Source: Prorocentrum cordatum (taxonomy: Eukaryota > Sar > Dinophyceae > Prorocentrales > Prorocentraceae). Taken from it: a stretch of DNA of 64,000 nt. The DNA is taken from positions 142,501 to 206,500 of the forward strand of contig CAUYUJ010011248.1 in the NCBI GenBank assembly GCA_963575745.1, given 5' to 3'. The translations under genes and the position numbers were made by a program. Shown here piece by piece: positions 44,274 to 55,639 of the stretch (its first letter is position 1; the number at the start of each line of letters is the position of its first letter). The notes under the pieces were generated by a model that was not told the origin of the DNA, searched no databases, and was given only the letters and a program-made list of their open reading frames with translations.

Positions 44274-47200
44274 TAACCCGCGCCTCCGCCGCGAGGTCCA
44301 CGTGCGCCAGCACGTCTCGCGCCACGTGCGCACAGAACTCCGCCAGGGTGCACTGTTCCTCGTGCCACCGGCAGTGGTGGTCACTGAAGGCGAGGATGCG
44401 CCGTGCCGCCTCCGCTGGCATGCGCCGCGCCAGCTGGGACCTTGCGAAGTGCGCTAGGCTGAGGAGCACCAGCTCGCCCTCCTCGAGGTTCGCCCGGGGC
44501 TCTTTCAGCTCGGAGAAGAGGGTCGCGTCCGCGAGCACGAGCCTCTTGCGGGCCAGGCGGCCCCTGGAGTCTGCGCGCGCTGCCAACACGTGGATCTCCG
44601 CGCACCGAAGCCGCCACGCCCGCTCGAACGAGTATGGGCGCACGGCGGGGCAGTCGCAGTTCCTCAGCACATGGCTGCACTGAGTAACGCAGCCACAAGA
44701 CAGGGGACACTCGCACGCCCAAGGCGTGAAGAGGAGGGCCTTGAAGAGCGAGTTCTGCTCGGGGTCCTGTGCCCAGGTCGGGCACTGGAAGCCATCGATG
44801 GTGGGGACGTGATTCCGCGTCAACTGGACCTCCTGCATGCACCGCTGAGCAATGGCGTAGTGGTTCTCGAAGGCGAAGAATCGCGGTCCAGAAGCTTTGA
44901 CCCGGCTCGGCTTCAGGACTCGCCGGACGTACATCCTGTAGACGTAGTACGGCATGGTCTGCAGGCGAGGGCCTCTGTGGGCGTAGTCGTCGGCCGTGTT
45001 CGTGCTGGTGGCGCAGGCGCGCATGTCCTCGCACTCCGCACCGCCACCTTGCTCATCACCAGCAGGGGTGTCTCCAGGAGGCTGAGGAGCACCGCTGGTG
45101 TCACCTGCTGCGTCCTCCTCCTCGTTGTCGGCGTCAGGGATCTGGATGCGGACTGCTTGTATTGGCACCTGATCATTATGCGTCTCCTCGCCCGAACCTT
45201 CATGGTTTAGCAAGCGTTTGCACTGCTGGCAGGCCCACTGTAGTTGTCTCGTGAAGAGCCGCACATTGTGGTGCGACTGGAGGCAGTCGCCGCCTGTGAG
45301 GATGTGCACGGCCACCTCCGTCGTGGAGAGCCAGAAGCACCGGTTCGCCATCGACGCCAGGCGGATACAGACCCGCCGAGCGCGGCGAGCGAGATCCTCG
45401 CGCGTCCGGCCCCGTTTGGCCAGCGTCCGGTCCTCGCCATCAGCGCCGCCCTCACTGAGCACCTTCCGGGCTTCCTCCTCCTTCTCGTCCCTCTCCTGCT
45501 GCTCCAGACGCTGCATGCCGATGAGCATAGACTGGAAGAGCGGCGTCATGGACTCCATCATCTTGCCCTGGTATTTCGTGATGTAGAAGTCCATGGAGAA
45601 AGCCTTCTGGAAAGCAGCTTGGAAGCTCTCCACGACAGATGCATCTGTCGGATGCAAGGAGCCACAACCGTAGAGCCACTTTTTGCGGCCGCCGAGTTGT
45701 TTGGATGAGCGCAATGCGATTGTCGACTCTGGGTTCTTCATGCTGGCCGTCTTCTTGGTAAGCCTTCTGCGCTTGGCCAGCTGAGCTGGGGCGGCCGCAG
45801 GCAGCCCGTCCTGGGCAGGCTGAGGAGCACCACCAGGCTGAAGCACTTCTGCTGCCTCGGCAGACTCGTCAGGCGCGCACATCAAGAACTGGAAATCCAC
45901 GTTGCACCGGCTGGTCACTTGAGAGACGTCGTTGCTGGAGCTCCTGAACGGCTGGTCGCGTTTGACCTGGCAGCGGCACCGCTGGTTGCGGTCATCAGAG
46001 AAGTCGATGAACGGAGTCCGGACCAAAGGCTTGCCGCGCCGACGCACTCGCTTGGTGCGGCCTGCTAGACATAGCTGCTGGATGCGAAAGAACCAGAAGC
46101 GGCACGACGGGGTTCTGTTCGAGCGCAGACTCTCTTTGGCCTCGAGCTTCTTCTTGACGTACTTGACGCACGTCTCGGTGCAGTCGTGCTCGTGGTTGGA
46201 GCAGATGTTGCAAAAGAAGTCATGGCTAAACGCTACCGCCCAAGCCTCCGCATCTGCGGTAATCTCCTCGACCGAAGCCGGCGAGCCATCGGGCTTGAGG
46301 ACTTCCTGAATCGCTCCATCCTCGTTCGTCTGGAAGAGGCTAGCATGGCTGGCTGCCATGGCAGGCTGAGGAGCGCCACCTAGCTGCCCGAAGCTAGTTC
46401 GCTGGCGGTAGCTTGGAAACGTAGACTGAAAGGCTCCTGTGAGCGGGAGGCCCCGGTACGCTGCAGCGCCGATTGCAGGCATCCGGTTCTCTGCGGCTGC
46501 CCGCGCTCGCTCCTCCACCAGGTGCGGCTGCTCCACTGGCGGGCCGAGAGGCACCTCGTCGCGCAGGGTGCCGTCCTCCTCTTCCCCTCCGTCCATGCGG
46601 CTCTGTCGTTGCTGCCTGGCTGTGAAAGGCTCTGGCGCGACGTCAGGAAGCCCCAGCTGCCGTGCGGGCTCGTTGGCAGCTTCGTACTGCACGGTCTCCG
46701 CGGTGGAAAGAAGCGCAGTTCGCAGCTCCCGAGCGGCGGTGCGCAGCCCTCCGACCACGGCCGACCGCAGCCACGCCATCGTAGGCCCGATGACGCTGTG
46801 GCCTTTGCCGTGGCCATGCGTGAAGCCCCGACCCTGTGCTTCGAAAGGCGCTTGCACATCAGTGGTGCCTGGGGCCACGCACGGCTGCAGAGACGCTGCC
46901 ACGTCGTCCTCCGTTGTCACCGCCTGTCGGGCTAGCGTTGTGCGGCCAACAAACAGGCGCTCTAAGCCGATGATGTAGCGGTAGTGAAGCTCCGTCATCA
47001 ACAGGAAGAACTTGGCCTGCGCCCGCGGGTCTGCTGCCACTATCTGGTGCATCCGCTCCAGAGAAGGCATGGTCGGAGCTGGACTCCGCAGGTCAGGGCC
47101 AGCAGGCTGAGAAGCGCCGCCGGCTCTGGCCACCGCGCCAACCGCGTCCCCGCGAATGTCTAAGTGGCTCCGCTTTCCGGGCCCTTCGTGAAGCTGGAGG

Positions 47201-47676
47201 ACCAACGGGCTGTACGTGTCTGCGAAGTTCGGTGTGACGAAGAAGCTGGCCGCGCCGAACTTGAGGTTGTTGCCGTGCCCGTTGAAGCGGAGTGCGGTTT
47301 TCCGCCCCTCCGTGCCAGGCACATCGGAAGTGCTGAGTAGCAACGTCCTGAGGGCAGTCTTGACCTTCGCAGGCATGCCCGGGCGTGAAATGGCGGAGCC
47401 GATGCAGTCGCCCGGCTTAGCGATGTTTAGCGCCTCCATGAAATCCTCCGCCGACGCCTCTGACAGGATCTGGAGGTCAGTGCCGAAGCCTTTCCTGCCA
47501 ATCGCCGCCCGAGTGCCTTTCAAGAGCCGCAGCCGGCGGATCACGTCGCCGAAGACAGCAATGATCTCTGGCGAGCTGAAGCGGCTCTGGCAGGCTGCCT
47601 CGTAGGGCTCCTCGTCGGTCGCGAGAGAGTACTCGAGCTCCTCCAGGTTGATCAGGCGCCGTGCGACCTCGAAGGA
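44274..47676 (-). CDS. Rep (HUH/Y2) domain, exon 2 of Rep-helicase
   Basis: This is the nuclease of a rolling-circle transposon. The exon begins after TTTCTTAG with [14 protein letters not shown], a helix seen just before Rep in Helitron proteins, then P-E-I-I-A-V-F-G-D. The HUH motif is F-T-H-G-H-G-K-G-H (about 46805-46825). The two-tyrosine motif is Y-I-T-K-Y-Q-G-K (45568-45592), with the Y-x-x-K-Y-x-x-K spacing of Helitron Rep. Downstream are [11 protein letters not shown] and a Cys-rich stretch. Directional 18-bp repeats interrupt the protein at several loops (47101, 46360, 45817, 45078). The frame drifts into Arg/Ser-rich junk after about 44273, where an indel passes it to the helicase frame. 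Confidence 0.85.
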
Positions 47677-49276
47677 CTAAGAAACGAGACACTGCTATGA
47701 AGACATGTAGGTCCAAACGCAACCTTGCGTTCAATGGATGTATGTCCAAACGAGACACTGCTATCAATACGTGTAGGTCCAAACGAGACACTGTTATCAA
47801 CGCATGTAGGTCCAAACGGAACAGTGCTATCAGTGGGTGTAGATCCAAACGAGACACTGCTACCAACACATGTAGGTCCAAAGGAGACACTGCTATCAAC
47901 GCATGTAGGTACAAACAAGACACTACTAACAATGGATGTAGGTCCAAACGAGACACTGCTATCAACACATGTAGGTCCAAACGAGACACTGCTAAACACA
48001 CATGCAGGTCCAAAGGAGACACTGCCCAAACGCAACGTTGCTATCAATGGGTGTATGTCCAAACGAGACACTGCTATCAACACATGTAAGTCCAAACGAG
48101 ACACTGCTATCAACACATGTAGTTCCAAACGGAACAGTGCTATCAATGGATGTAGGTCCAAACGAGACACTGCTATCAACATGTGTAGGTCCAAACGAGA
48201 CACTGCTATCAACACATGTAGGTCCAAACGAGACAGCGGTATCAGTGGGTGTAGATCCACACGAGACACTGCTATCAACAAATGTAGGTCCAAACGAGAC
48301 ACTGCTATCAACGCATGTAGGTACAACCAAGACACTGCTATCAATGGATGCAGGTCCAAACGAGACACTGCTATCAACACATGTACATGTAGGTCCAAAC
48401 GAAACCTTGCTATCAATGGATGTAGGTCCAAACGAGACACTGCTATCAACACATGTAGGTCCAAACGAGACACTGCTATCAACGCATGTAGGTACAAACG
48501 AGACACTGCCATCAATGGATGTAGGTCCAAACGAGACAGTGCTATCAACACATGTAGGTCCAAACGCAACACTGCGAACAACACATGTAGGTCCAAACGA
48601 GACAATGGGATCAGTGGGTGTAGATCCAAACGAGACACTGCTATCAACACATGTAGGTCCAAACGAGACACTGCTATCAACGCATGTAGGTACAAACAAG
48701 ACACTGCTATCAATGGATGTAGGTCCAAAGGAGACTGCTATCAACACATGTAGGTCCAAACGAGACACTGCTAACAACACATGTAGGTCCAAAGGAGACG
48801 CCGCCCAAACGCAACCTTGCTATCAATGGATGTATGTTCAAACGAGACACTGTTATCAACACATGTGAGTCCAAACGAGACACTGCTATCAACACATGTA
48901 GGTCCAAACGGAACAGTGCTATCAATGGATGTAGGTCCAAACGAGACACTGCTATCAACATGTGTAGGTCCAAACGAGACACTGCTATCAACACATGTAG
49001 GTCCAAACGAGACAGTGGCATCAGTGGGTGTAGATCCACACGAGACACTGCTATCAACACATGTAGGTCCAAACGAGACACTGCTATCAACGCATGTAGG
49101 TACAAACAAGACACTGCTATCAATTGATGTAGGTCCAAACGAGACACTGCTATCAACACATGTAGGTCCAAACGCGACACTGCGAACAACACATGTAGGT
49201 CCAAACGAGACACTGCGATCAATGGATCGACTCCTCTATCAACACTGGTAGCATAGGTAGTATTCCTGGGGAAGAC
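47677..49276 (-). other. Predicted 1,600-bp intron of Rep-helicase, filled by minisatellite
   Basis: The 5' exon ends ...C-T-G-T-T-C-G-A-A-C-A-G, followed by GTCTTC (donor after 49277). The 3' exon starts after GTTTCTTAG (acceptor before 47676). Both joints are phase 0. Splicing joins P-M-L-F-E-Q to S-F-E-V-A-R-R-L, which restores the order of a Helitron pre-Rep region. Nearly the whole intron is array B. Confidence 0.7.
47690..49235. repeat. Minisatellite array B, 33-bp unit (~46 copies)
   Basis: The unit is built on GTCCAAACGAGACACTGCTA, then TCAACACATGTAG. Variants with TCAATGGATGTAG, TCAGTGGGTGTAG and TCAACGCATGTAG recur in a fixed order, so a higher-order unit of several hundred bp exists. 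Because 33 is a multiple of 3, long open frames appear on both strands. Confidence 0.93.
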
Positions 49277-52200
49277 CTGTTCGAACAGCATGGGCCGCTC
49301 CCGCTCGAGGTTCGGCGCGCCGTCCCCGAACCAGAACTCTGTGTAGCACGCCGGCCAGGACCTGCTGTCGAAAGAACTCAAGGGTTTCTGCGTAGGCACC
49401 GATAAGGAGTGCGGGCCCACAGCCCTGCACGCGTCTGCTCCTGCTTGCGCTTTCTCCAGCACCACCTGCGCTCGCTCGTCGAACGAACGAGCAGCACTCT
49501 GTACATCGAGAACCATGCTGCGCATCGTATGCCTGCCGCCCTCGTCGGCAACAGGCTGAAGAGCACCGCTGCTGTCTGCCACTGTCGGTGTCACCTCGTT
49601 CTTGGCGATGCGTGCTGCCTGCTCCTGCAGCGCCACCAGCGTGCCTTGCAGCGCTTGCATCATTCGGACTGGAGCGGTGTCATGCACTGGATCCACTGCA
49701 ACAGTGAACTCTGCCACATTCTCATGCAGGTAGGCCATGTCAGGCTGTTATGCTGCTTCTCCGTCTTTGTCTGTCTCTTTCTCCTCGTCAGACTCGTCTC
49801 CCGCCTCGTCGTCTCTGCCCACTTCCGGCGCCCTGGATGCTGGCCCCAACAGACGTACCGGGGCTTTGTCCGCACCGTCCACTGGTTGCAGACAGGCTTG
49901 GATATGGTCTGGCACGCCGTCCTCCGGCAGTCGTGTCGGGGCAACATCCTCCCGGACGGATACCTCGGAAAAGGTTGCGCACTGCTGCTTGCGCTCCCTC
50001 ACGATCTGCATATACTCGCCGCGCTTGACTGTTGCCCAGTGCGCCTTGTGGAGTTTGTGCGCGGCGCCCGAGAAAACGATGTTCAGAGAGTCCACAAGCG
50101 CGCCCTGCTCCGGGGGCAGCTCCATGGTCGGGATTTGCGCCGTGGGCTGGGCGAAGAGGATAGTGTTGCCCGAGATGCCTTTCTGCTGGACATCCGGAGC
50201 GCCCTTGCCGAGGCGGACTTGCTTCCAACAGCATCGGCCAAGGGGCGCCAGCATCTTAGTAGCCTCCGAAGCGTTGCGGACGAGCATGAGCTCCCGGCCG
50301 ATCCAGTTGTCGTTGACCAGTGCGTTTAACGGCATCTTCGGTTTCTTGGCGCACAAATCATTCAGGCAATCCCAACAGACCCACACCAACGCGTTGGGAT
50401 CACCCACCCCTGCGCACGGAGGCCTGTCGTCTGCAGGCTGAGAACATCCGTCGGGCCTGTCGGGAGCAGGCTGAGAAGCACCGCAGGTGCTCGTCGTTGC
50501 TTCTGGTGGTGCAACCACAGGGACTCGACGGGAGTGCAGCAACCATCGCCACTCTGGGTGCTCCGGGTGCTGAACGCTGGAGGCGTGCAGCTGTTCGTAC
50601 GGGATCAAAGGCCACCGCTGCCTGTACCTGTCCACGTCCAGGAGCTTCTGCACGATCTCTGGGGACTGCAAGTAGTACACCCCGCGGTGCTTCACCAGGG
50701 TCCGCGCGGGTCGGGCATTGGTCTCGCCCTCAGACACGTCGTCCTGGTCGCTTGCAGGGTCCGCGGCGTGCTCGGGCACATACTCCTCCGGCACTGCGCC
50801 AAAGAGGCTCAGTTTGTGGCGGTGCTCGAGGTAATCTTTCTGCGCACAGACTACGCAGGCTGCTTCGCATCGGGGCACTGGTTCGTTGCCCGAGAAGCGG
50901 TTGCACTTGCTGCCCGGGTGACAGAACTGCTGGAAGTGAGCAAAATTTTGCAACATGATCCTCTTTTCCTGCCCAGTTATCGGCCTGCAGCCGGCCTCCG
51001 CCATCAGGAACAGCACCCGTTTGCGGTATTCAGCCTCGCCCGCGTGGTTGTGCTGCCTGTGCCGCGCAAAGTTCTCCTCTGTTAAGAAGTCGCAGTCGCA
51101 AAGCTGGCACACAAGCGGGCCCGTCATGACGGGGCGGTTGGAGAAGACGCGCAGCTGGTCCCCCTCCACTTCGCCGCCGGGAACGTAGCAGCTCTTCCCC
51201 GCGGAGGCGGCCGACGCCCTGCGCACTCGCTCCGCGTACCGTTGCGCGAATTCCTTGTGCTGCGCAGGCTGAGTAGCACCGCGGCTGGACACAAGCTCTT
51301 TGTAGGTGGCCAGGCGCCGCAGGATTGCCTTGGTCCGGATGCCACTCTCGAGCGTGAGCAGGTCCTGGTCGATCCTGTTCTGCGCTTCCTCAGCGAACCC
51401 TTCCATGGGGTTTGGAAGATCTTCCGCCTCCGCGATGCGAGCGGTTTTTGTGTCTTCACTCTCCTTCTGCTGGAAGGCCTGGAGCTCGGCCTGCTGCTCC
51501 GGGGAGAACTGGTTGGCCCTCTGTGCTTTCCGGACTTGCCAGCCCAGCTGCCGCTCTGCGAAGCTGCGCCCGGCGGACTCCTTCGGATAGCGTCCGAGGT
51601 CTTGCACCTGCTGCATGAGCTCCTCGATCTTTGTCTGCTGCAGGAGCTCGTCGGGATTCGTGCCCGCCTGCTGGAGAGCCAGAAGCTCGGCCTCCGGCTC
51701 TGGAGAGAACTGGTTGGCCTTCCGTGCTGTCCGGACTTTCCAGCTCAGCTGCCGCTCTGCGAAGCTACGCCCGGCGGACTCCTTCGGATAGCGTCCGAGG
51801 TCTCGCACCTGCTGCATGAGCTCCTCGATCTTTGGATTCGTGTCCGCCTGCTGGAGAGCCAGAAGCTCGGCCTCCTGCTCTGGAGAGAACTGGTTGGCCT
51901 TCCGTGCTTTCCGGACTTGCCAGCCCAGCTGCCGCTCTGCGACGTCACGCCCGGCGGACTCCTTCGGATAGCGTCCGAGGTCTCGCACCTGCTGCATGAG
52001 CTCCTCGATCTTCGTCTGCTCCCTGAGCTCGTCGGGCTTCGTGTCCGCCTGCTGGAGAGCCAGGAGCTCGGCCTCCTGCTCCGGGGAGAACTGGTTGGCC
52101 TTCCGTGCTTTCCGGACTTGCCAGCCCAGCTGCCGCTCTGCGACGTCACGCCCGGCGGACTCCTTCGGATAGCGGCCGAGGTCTCGCACCTGCTGCATGA

Positions 52201-52867
52201 GCTCCTCGGTCTTCGTGTCCGCCAGCTGGAGGGCCCGGAGCTCTGCTTCCTGCTCCGGGGAGAACTCCTTGTTCTGTCGTGCTCTCCGAATTTTCTCTCC
52301 CATCTGCCGCTCTGCGAAGCCACGCCCACCATGCTCCTTCGGGTAGCGGCCGAGGTCCCGCACCTGCTGCATGATCGCCTCGGTCTTCTGTCTCCGCTTG
52401 AAGTCTGCATTCTGCTGCGCCTTCTGCTGGGCGAGAGCTCCTGCTCCCGCTGCCACAGCAGGCTGAGAAGCACCGCTGCCTTTCGCAGCAGTGTGAGAAG
52501 CACCGCCGCCTGCATCCACTCTGATCGCGCTGGTGCTGGCTTGCGCTTGTATGCTGGCGCCGGCGCTGGCACCAGAGTGTTCGGGGTGAGGCCTCGTAGC
52601 AGGCTGCAGCGCGAGGAGCTGCGCTTCCTGCTGTCTGTTCAGCGTCCCTGCTTTCCGTGCTCTGATGAGGCCCGCGGCAAGCCGCTTCTCCTCGGCGCTC
52701 GAGCGGCTCGATTGGGTAGGCAAATGGCCTAGCTGCAGAATCGCATTGACGAGTTCCTGCGTGGCGGGCTGAGAAGCACCGCCATCACCGCCGGCCAATG
52801 CAGCTTGCAAACGGTTGCCGCCACTGCCACGGACAGCTCCGCCTGAGGCGGGCGTGACTCCCGGCAT
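49277..52867 (-). CDS. Rep-helicase exon 1: HA-like repeats, C2H2 finger, DUF6570-like region
   Basis: The first ATG of the open frame is at 52867. Residues ~35-510 hold about seven ~50-65-residue repeats of the type L-x-Q-V-R-D-L-G-R-Y-P-K-E ending in E-A-E-L-L-A-L-Q-Q, similar to helicase-associated (HA) repeats. A C2H2 finger follows (C-Q-L-C-D-C-D-F to H-R-Q-H-N-H, about 51030-51095), then a Cys/His cluster near 50870. Next comes a block with W-V-C-W-D-C-L-N-D-L-C and N-A-L-V-N-D-N-W-I-G-R-E (about 50290-50400), typical of the DUF6570 region of Helitron proteins. An in-frame TAA (49750-49748) interrupts the exon inside a degenerate 18-bp repeat (A-A-stop-Q-P-D). The same frame continues with M-A-Y-L-H-E-N-V to W-P-A-C-Y-T-E-F-W-F-G-D-G, the usual segment before Rep. 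One C-to-A change could explain the stop. Confidence 0.75.
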
Positions 52868-52939
52868 GCGCACCCAGACGCCGCCGCGGCCCAAATCGGA
52901 ACGAGCCACAAAGGCACACTTGAGCCAGTGTAATCAATG

Positions 52940-53275
52940 ATTTTAATGCTATCAACGCACGGAGCTTGAATGGATGTATGTCCAAACGAGACACTGCTAT
53001 CAACGCGCGGAATTTAGATGTATGTGTGTCCAAACAAGACACTGCCGTCAACGCACGGAGCTTGAATGGGTGTATGTCCAAACGAGACACTGCTATCAAC
53101 GCACGGAACTTGAATGGATGTATGTCCAAACGAGACACTGCTATCATCGCACGGAGCTCGAATGGGTGTACGTCCAAACGAGACACTGCCATCACCGGAT
53201 TCAAATGCAAACGACACACTTCCATCAATGTTTTTAGTTTGGAGCGAGACATTGCTATCAATACTGGAGTTGTCT
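52940..53275. repeat. Minisatellite array C, 48-bp unit
   Basis: GTCCAAACGAGACACTGCTA, then TCAACGCACGGAGCTTGAAT, then GGATGTAT, about six copies, the last ones diverged. The array sits between the Rep-helicase start and the RPA-like gene. Confidence 0.9.
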
Positions 53276-53339
53276 GCAAACGAGGCACTTCCGGCCGCCG
53301 CAGCACCGCCGCATCTAGAAAAGGAGCTGCGGGCTGAGA

Positions 53340-53500
53340 AGCACGGCAGGCTAAATTCAAGCAGTCGTCGCGGTGAGGGCAGCCGCCGCAGGGGCTCGCC
53401 GGCAGCCGCAGCAGCAGCTTGGGCACGCATCCTCGCACCCACTGTTGCGCGGTACTTGTGAGCGCAAACAAAAACTCTGTGCAGGTACTCTCCAGAGCAA
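53340..53500 (-). pseudogene. Truncated copy of the 3' end of the zinc-ribbon gene
   Basis: In translation Q-Q-W-V-R-G-C-V-P-K-L-L-L-R-L-P-A-S aligns with Q-W-V-Q-E-W-V-P-K-M-L-S-R-Q-A-A-S at the end of the gene at 56697. Both are followed by CTAGAAAAG-type sequence and 18-bp repeats, so about 200 bp was copied. Confidence 0.55.
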
Positions 53501-53732
53501 TGGCAGGGTGAGAAATACTGCAGCTCGCAGGGAGCAATCTTGCACAAGTCTCCACAGGGCTGAGAAGCACCGCAGGCGAATGCAAGTCAACGAAGGCTGG
53601 AACGAGATACTTGAGGCAAACATCGCTGGCAGCCCGCAAGGCGAATCCAAATACGCCGTGCAAGCAGCGAAGAAGCGTGAGGCACATGATGCGCAGCAAG
53701 CTGAGAAGCATCGCTGACAAGACATGAACAAC

Positions 53733-55625
53733 TCATTTCAAGCTTTCTCCTGACGGGTGGCCTTCAAGGATTCTGCACTTCTTGGCGGAGTCGGGCGTCT
53801 TGCTCCACTCATTCATCCGCTTGTGGTCGCCAGATTGCTGGAGCTCTGTGCGCATCCCCAGTGTCCTTAATTGTTTGATGAAGTACTGCGCCTCGGTCAC
53901 TGCGGAATCGTCTATGTGGGTTACGCTGTGCACCGTGATACCATCTTTCGAACAGCCTGTAATGAGCAACAGGCAGACTCTGTGCTTCGCTCTGTTGGGC
54001 GGGTCCATTTTGAACGAGAGCAAGTTGTCTACGGAGCAATAGCCGTGAATCGTCACCGCGTGTGAACTCTCATCGCCACAGGCGTCCGTGACACCTGGTG
54101 TAGAGACGACGAAGCCACCCGCAGTGGACACGCACCGCGACTTCTGTGTGTTGCGTACAAGAGCCACTGCCACGTGGCAGTTCCGGGCAAGCTGAGAAGC
54201 GCCACCCCCGCCACCCGCCATGGGATACTCCACGCGCATGCCGTAGAAGGGGCAGGGGCGTATCTCAGAAAGGTGTGCCGCGAGCATAGCATCCTGGCTC
54301 TCGCGGCACTGCTTCAGGATCTCCAAGACGACATTGTAAGAGGTATTGGGGGCGTGCGATATCTGGAGCGGCGATACCGCAACCACAGTCGTGTTAACGA
54401 AAGTCCGCTCCGGCGTGTCCCCCTCTCCATTCGCAGCCACATGGCGCACGCGTCGTAGTATGCGGCAATTGCTGAAAGGAGGCAAGGAGATAGCTCTCTC
54501 ATCGTGAATCTTCTTAAACTCCGCCATGGTATCAATGCCGGTCAAGGCGAAGGCTGCCGCTTGGGATACGCCAACTTTGCAGGAGCCACTGAAATCTCGG
54601 GCGGTAGTGGTGAAGAATACGCGTTCGCCTTTGCTCTCCAGCACAGAGTCAGCGGGTTCTGGCTCCTCGAGTCTCATGCTATTGACCTGCAACAAGAGTG
54701 GCAAGCTTGCGGTTGGGTCTTCCGACGCCATCGCCAGAAAGGCACAGCAGGAGAGGAGCGCGTCTCCGGTGAGAACCTGTGAAGCGTGGTCTGGGTCCCA
54801 TGTGGTCGCATGGGCGGTGGTCAGCTGCTCCCGGTCCTTGGCGAAATCTTCATTCGCCGCTAGGTCGTTGAGTTGGATCATTCTGGGGCAAGAGCATGCA
54901 TAATCCACCGCGCGATCCTGCGACAGGTTGAGCTCCAGTTTGCCGTCGAATTTGGCCGCTACGTTGAGGAACAGCAGCGGTTGTCCTTTGTGAGTCCGAC
55001 AAAGCTCTATGTTGGCTGTTCCCCAGACAGCAACCACAGCCTCCGCTGTCTTGGAGTTGGTCGTCTGGGTGCCGTCCACCAGGTGTACACTTGCCACTGG
55101 AGGGTGGCCCATGGGAGTGCGTGTGTCTGAAACGGAATGAACCACAGCCATGACGTCGAAGCAGCGCTGCGACTTGATGTTCATCATGTCTGCCACTGTC
55201 GTCTGCGGAGCCGGCGCCGATGCCAAGGTGGCTTCCTCCTGAGAGCTACTGAGGATAGGAGTGCACACTGTGCGCTTGAGGTCGACCACGACACGAACAG
55301 ACGTGTGCACAAAAGCGTCCTGCTGCTGGCTGTCCAGACCGACCTTGGAGAGTTTCCACGCTGTGAGTGGGAGGAACTTCTTGAGAGCACCTTCGATTTC
55401 TGCTGTAGTTCCTTTGAAGATCGCCTCGCAATAGTGCTCTGAGTCCGTGCCAAGCAAAATGCACGTGAATCGGCTTGCATTAACCTGCTGGCCATTGCGT
55501 CTGCTCTTGTACGAGTACTTGATCTCCCTGGGCTTGTACACTCGAACCAGGAAGTCTTGGGTTTTAGCGCTGCTCTTCGTGAGACTACCCAGTGGGGACG
55601 TTGGCTGGTCTGCGGCAGCAGCCAT
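53733..55625 (-). CDS. RPA-like single-strand DNA-binding protein
   Basis: A complete frame of 630 codons from ATG 55625 to TGA 53735-53733, without breaks. The N-terminal ~100 residues form one OB-like region (F-T-C-I-L-L-G-T-D-S-E-H-Y). The next has F-D-V-M-A-V-V-H-S-V-S-D-T-R, then V-H-L-V-D-G-T-Q and A-V-V-A-V-W-G. This is the signature of the RPA1 central OB fold (D-V-x-G-V-V ... D ... V-x-L-W-G). A third domain may follow at residues ~330-480. Helitrons of plants and other groups carry RPA1-like genes, thought to protect the transferred strand. One 18-bp repeat (G-G-G-A-S-Q-L-A, about 54188) lies in a Gly-rich loop. Just upstream is AAG|GTGAGC, a strong splice-donor-like site on the coding strand, so an upstream untranslated exon is possible. 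Confidence 0.75.
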   Translation of the reverse strand: MAAAADQPTSPLGSLTKSSAKTQDFLVRVYKPREIKYSYKSRRNGQQVNASRFTCILLGTDSEHYCEAIFKGTTAEIEGALKKFLPLTAWKLSKVGLDSQQQDAFVHTSVRVVVDLKRTVCTPILSSSQEEATLASAPAPQTTVADMMNIKSQRCFDVMAVVHSVSDTRTPMGHPPVASVHLVDGTQTTNSKTAEAVVAVWGTANIELCRTHKGQPLLFLNVAAKFDGKLELNLSQDRAVDYACSCPRMIQLNDLAANEDFAKDREQLTTAHATTWDPDHASQVLTGDALLSCCAFLAMASEDPTASLPLLLQVNSMRLEEPEPADSVLESKGERVFFTTTARDFSGSCKVGVSQAAAFALTGIDTMAEFKKIHDERAISLPPFSNCRILRRVRHVAANGEGDTPERTFVNTTVVAVSPLQISHAPNTSYNVVLEILKQCRESQDAMLAAHLSEIRPCPFYGMRVEYPMAGGGGGASQLARNCHVAVALVRNTQKSRCVSTAGGFVVSTPGVTDACGDESSHAVTIHGYCSVDNLLSFKMDPPNRAKHRVCLLLITGCSKDGITVHSVTHIDDSAVTEAQYFIKQLRTLGMRTELQQSGDHKRMNEWSKTPDSAKKCRILEGHPSGESLK

Positions 55626-55639
55626 GATAGCTCACCTTG

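Noticed and set aside
44220-44290. A small intron between Rep and helicase
   Set aside because: The only GT...AG pairs there are about 16 bases long with the wrong length modulo 3. A one-base indel is simpler.
47690-49235. CRISPR-like array (short repeat with ~13-bp spacers)
   Set aside because: The 'spacers' are themselves a handful of recurring words and the period is 33 bp with no leader or cas gene. It is a minisatellite in a eukaryotic intron.
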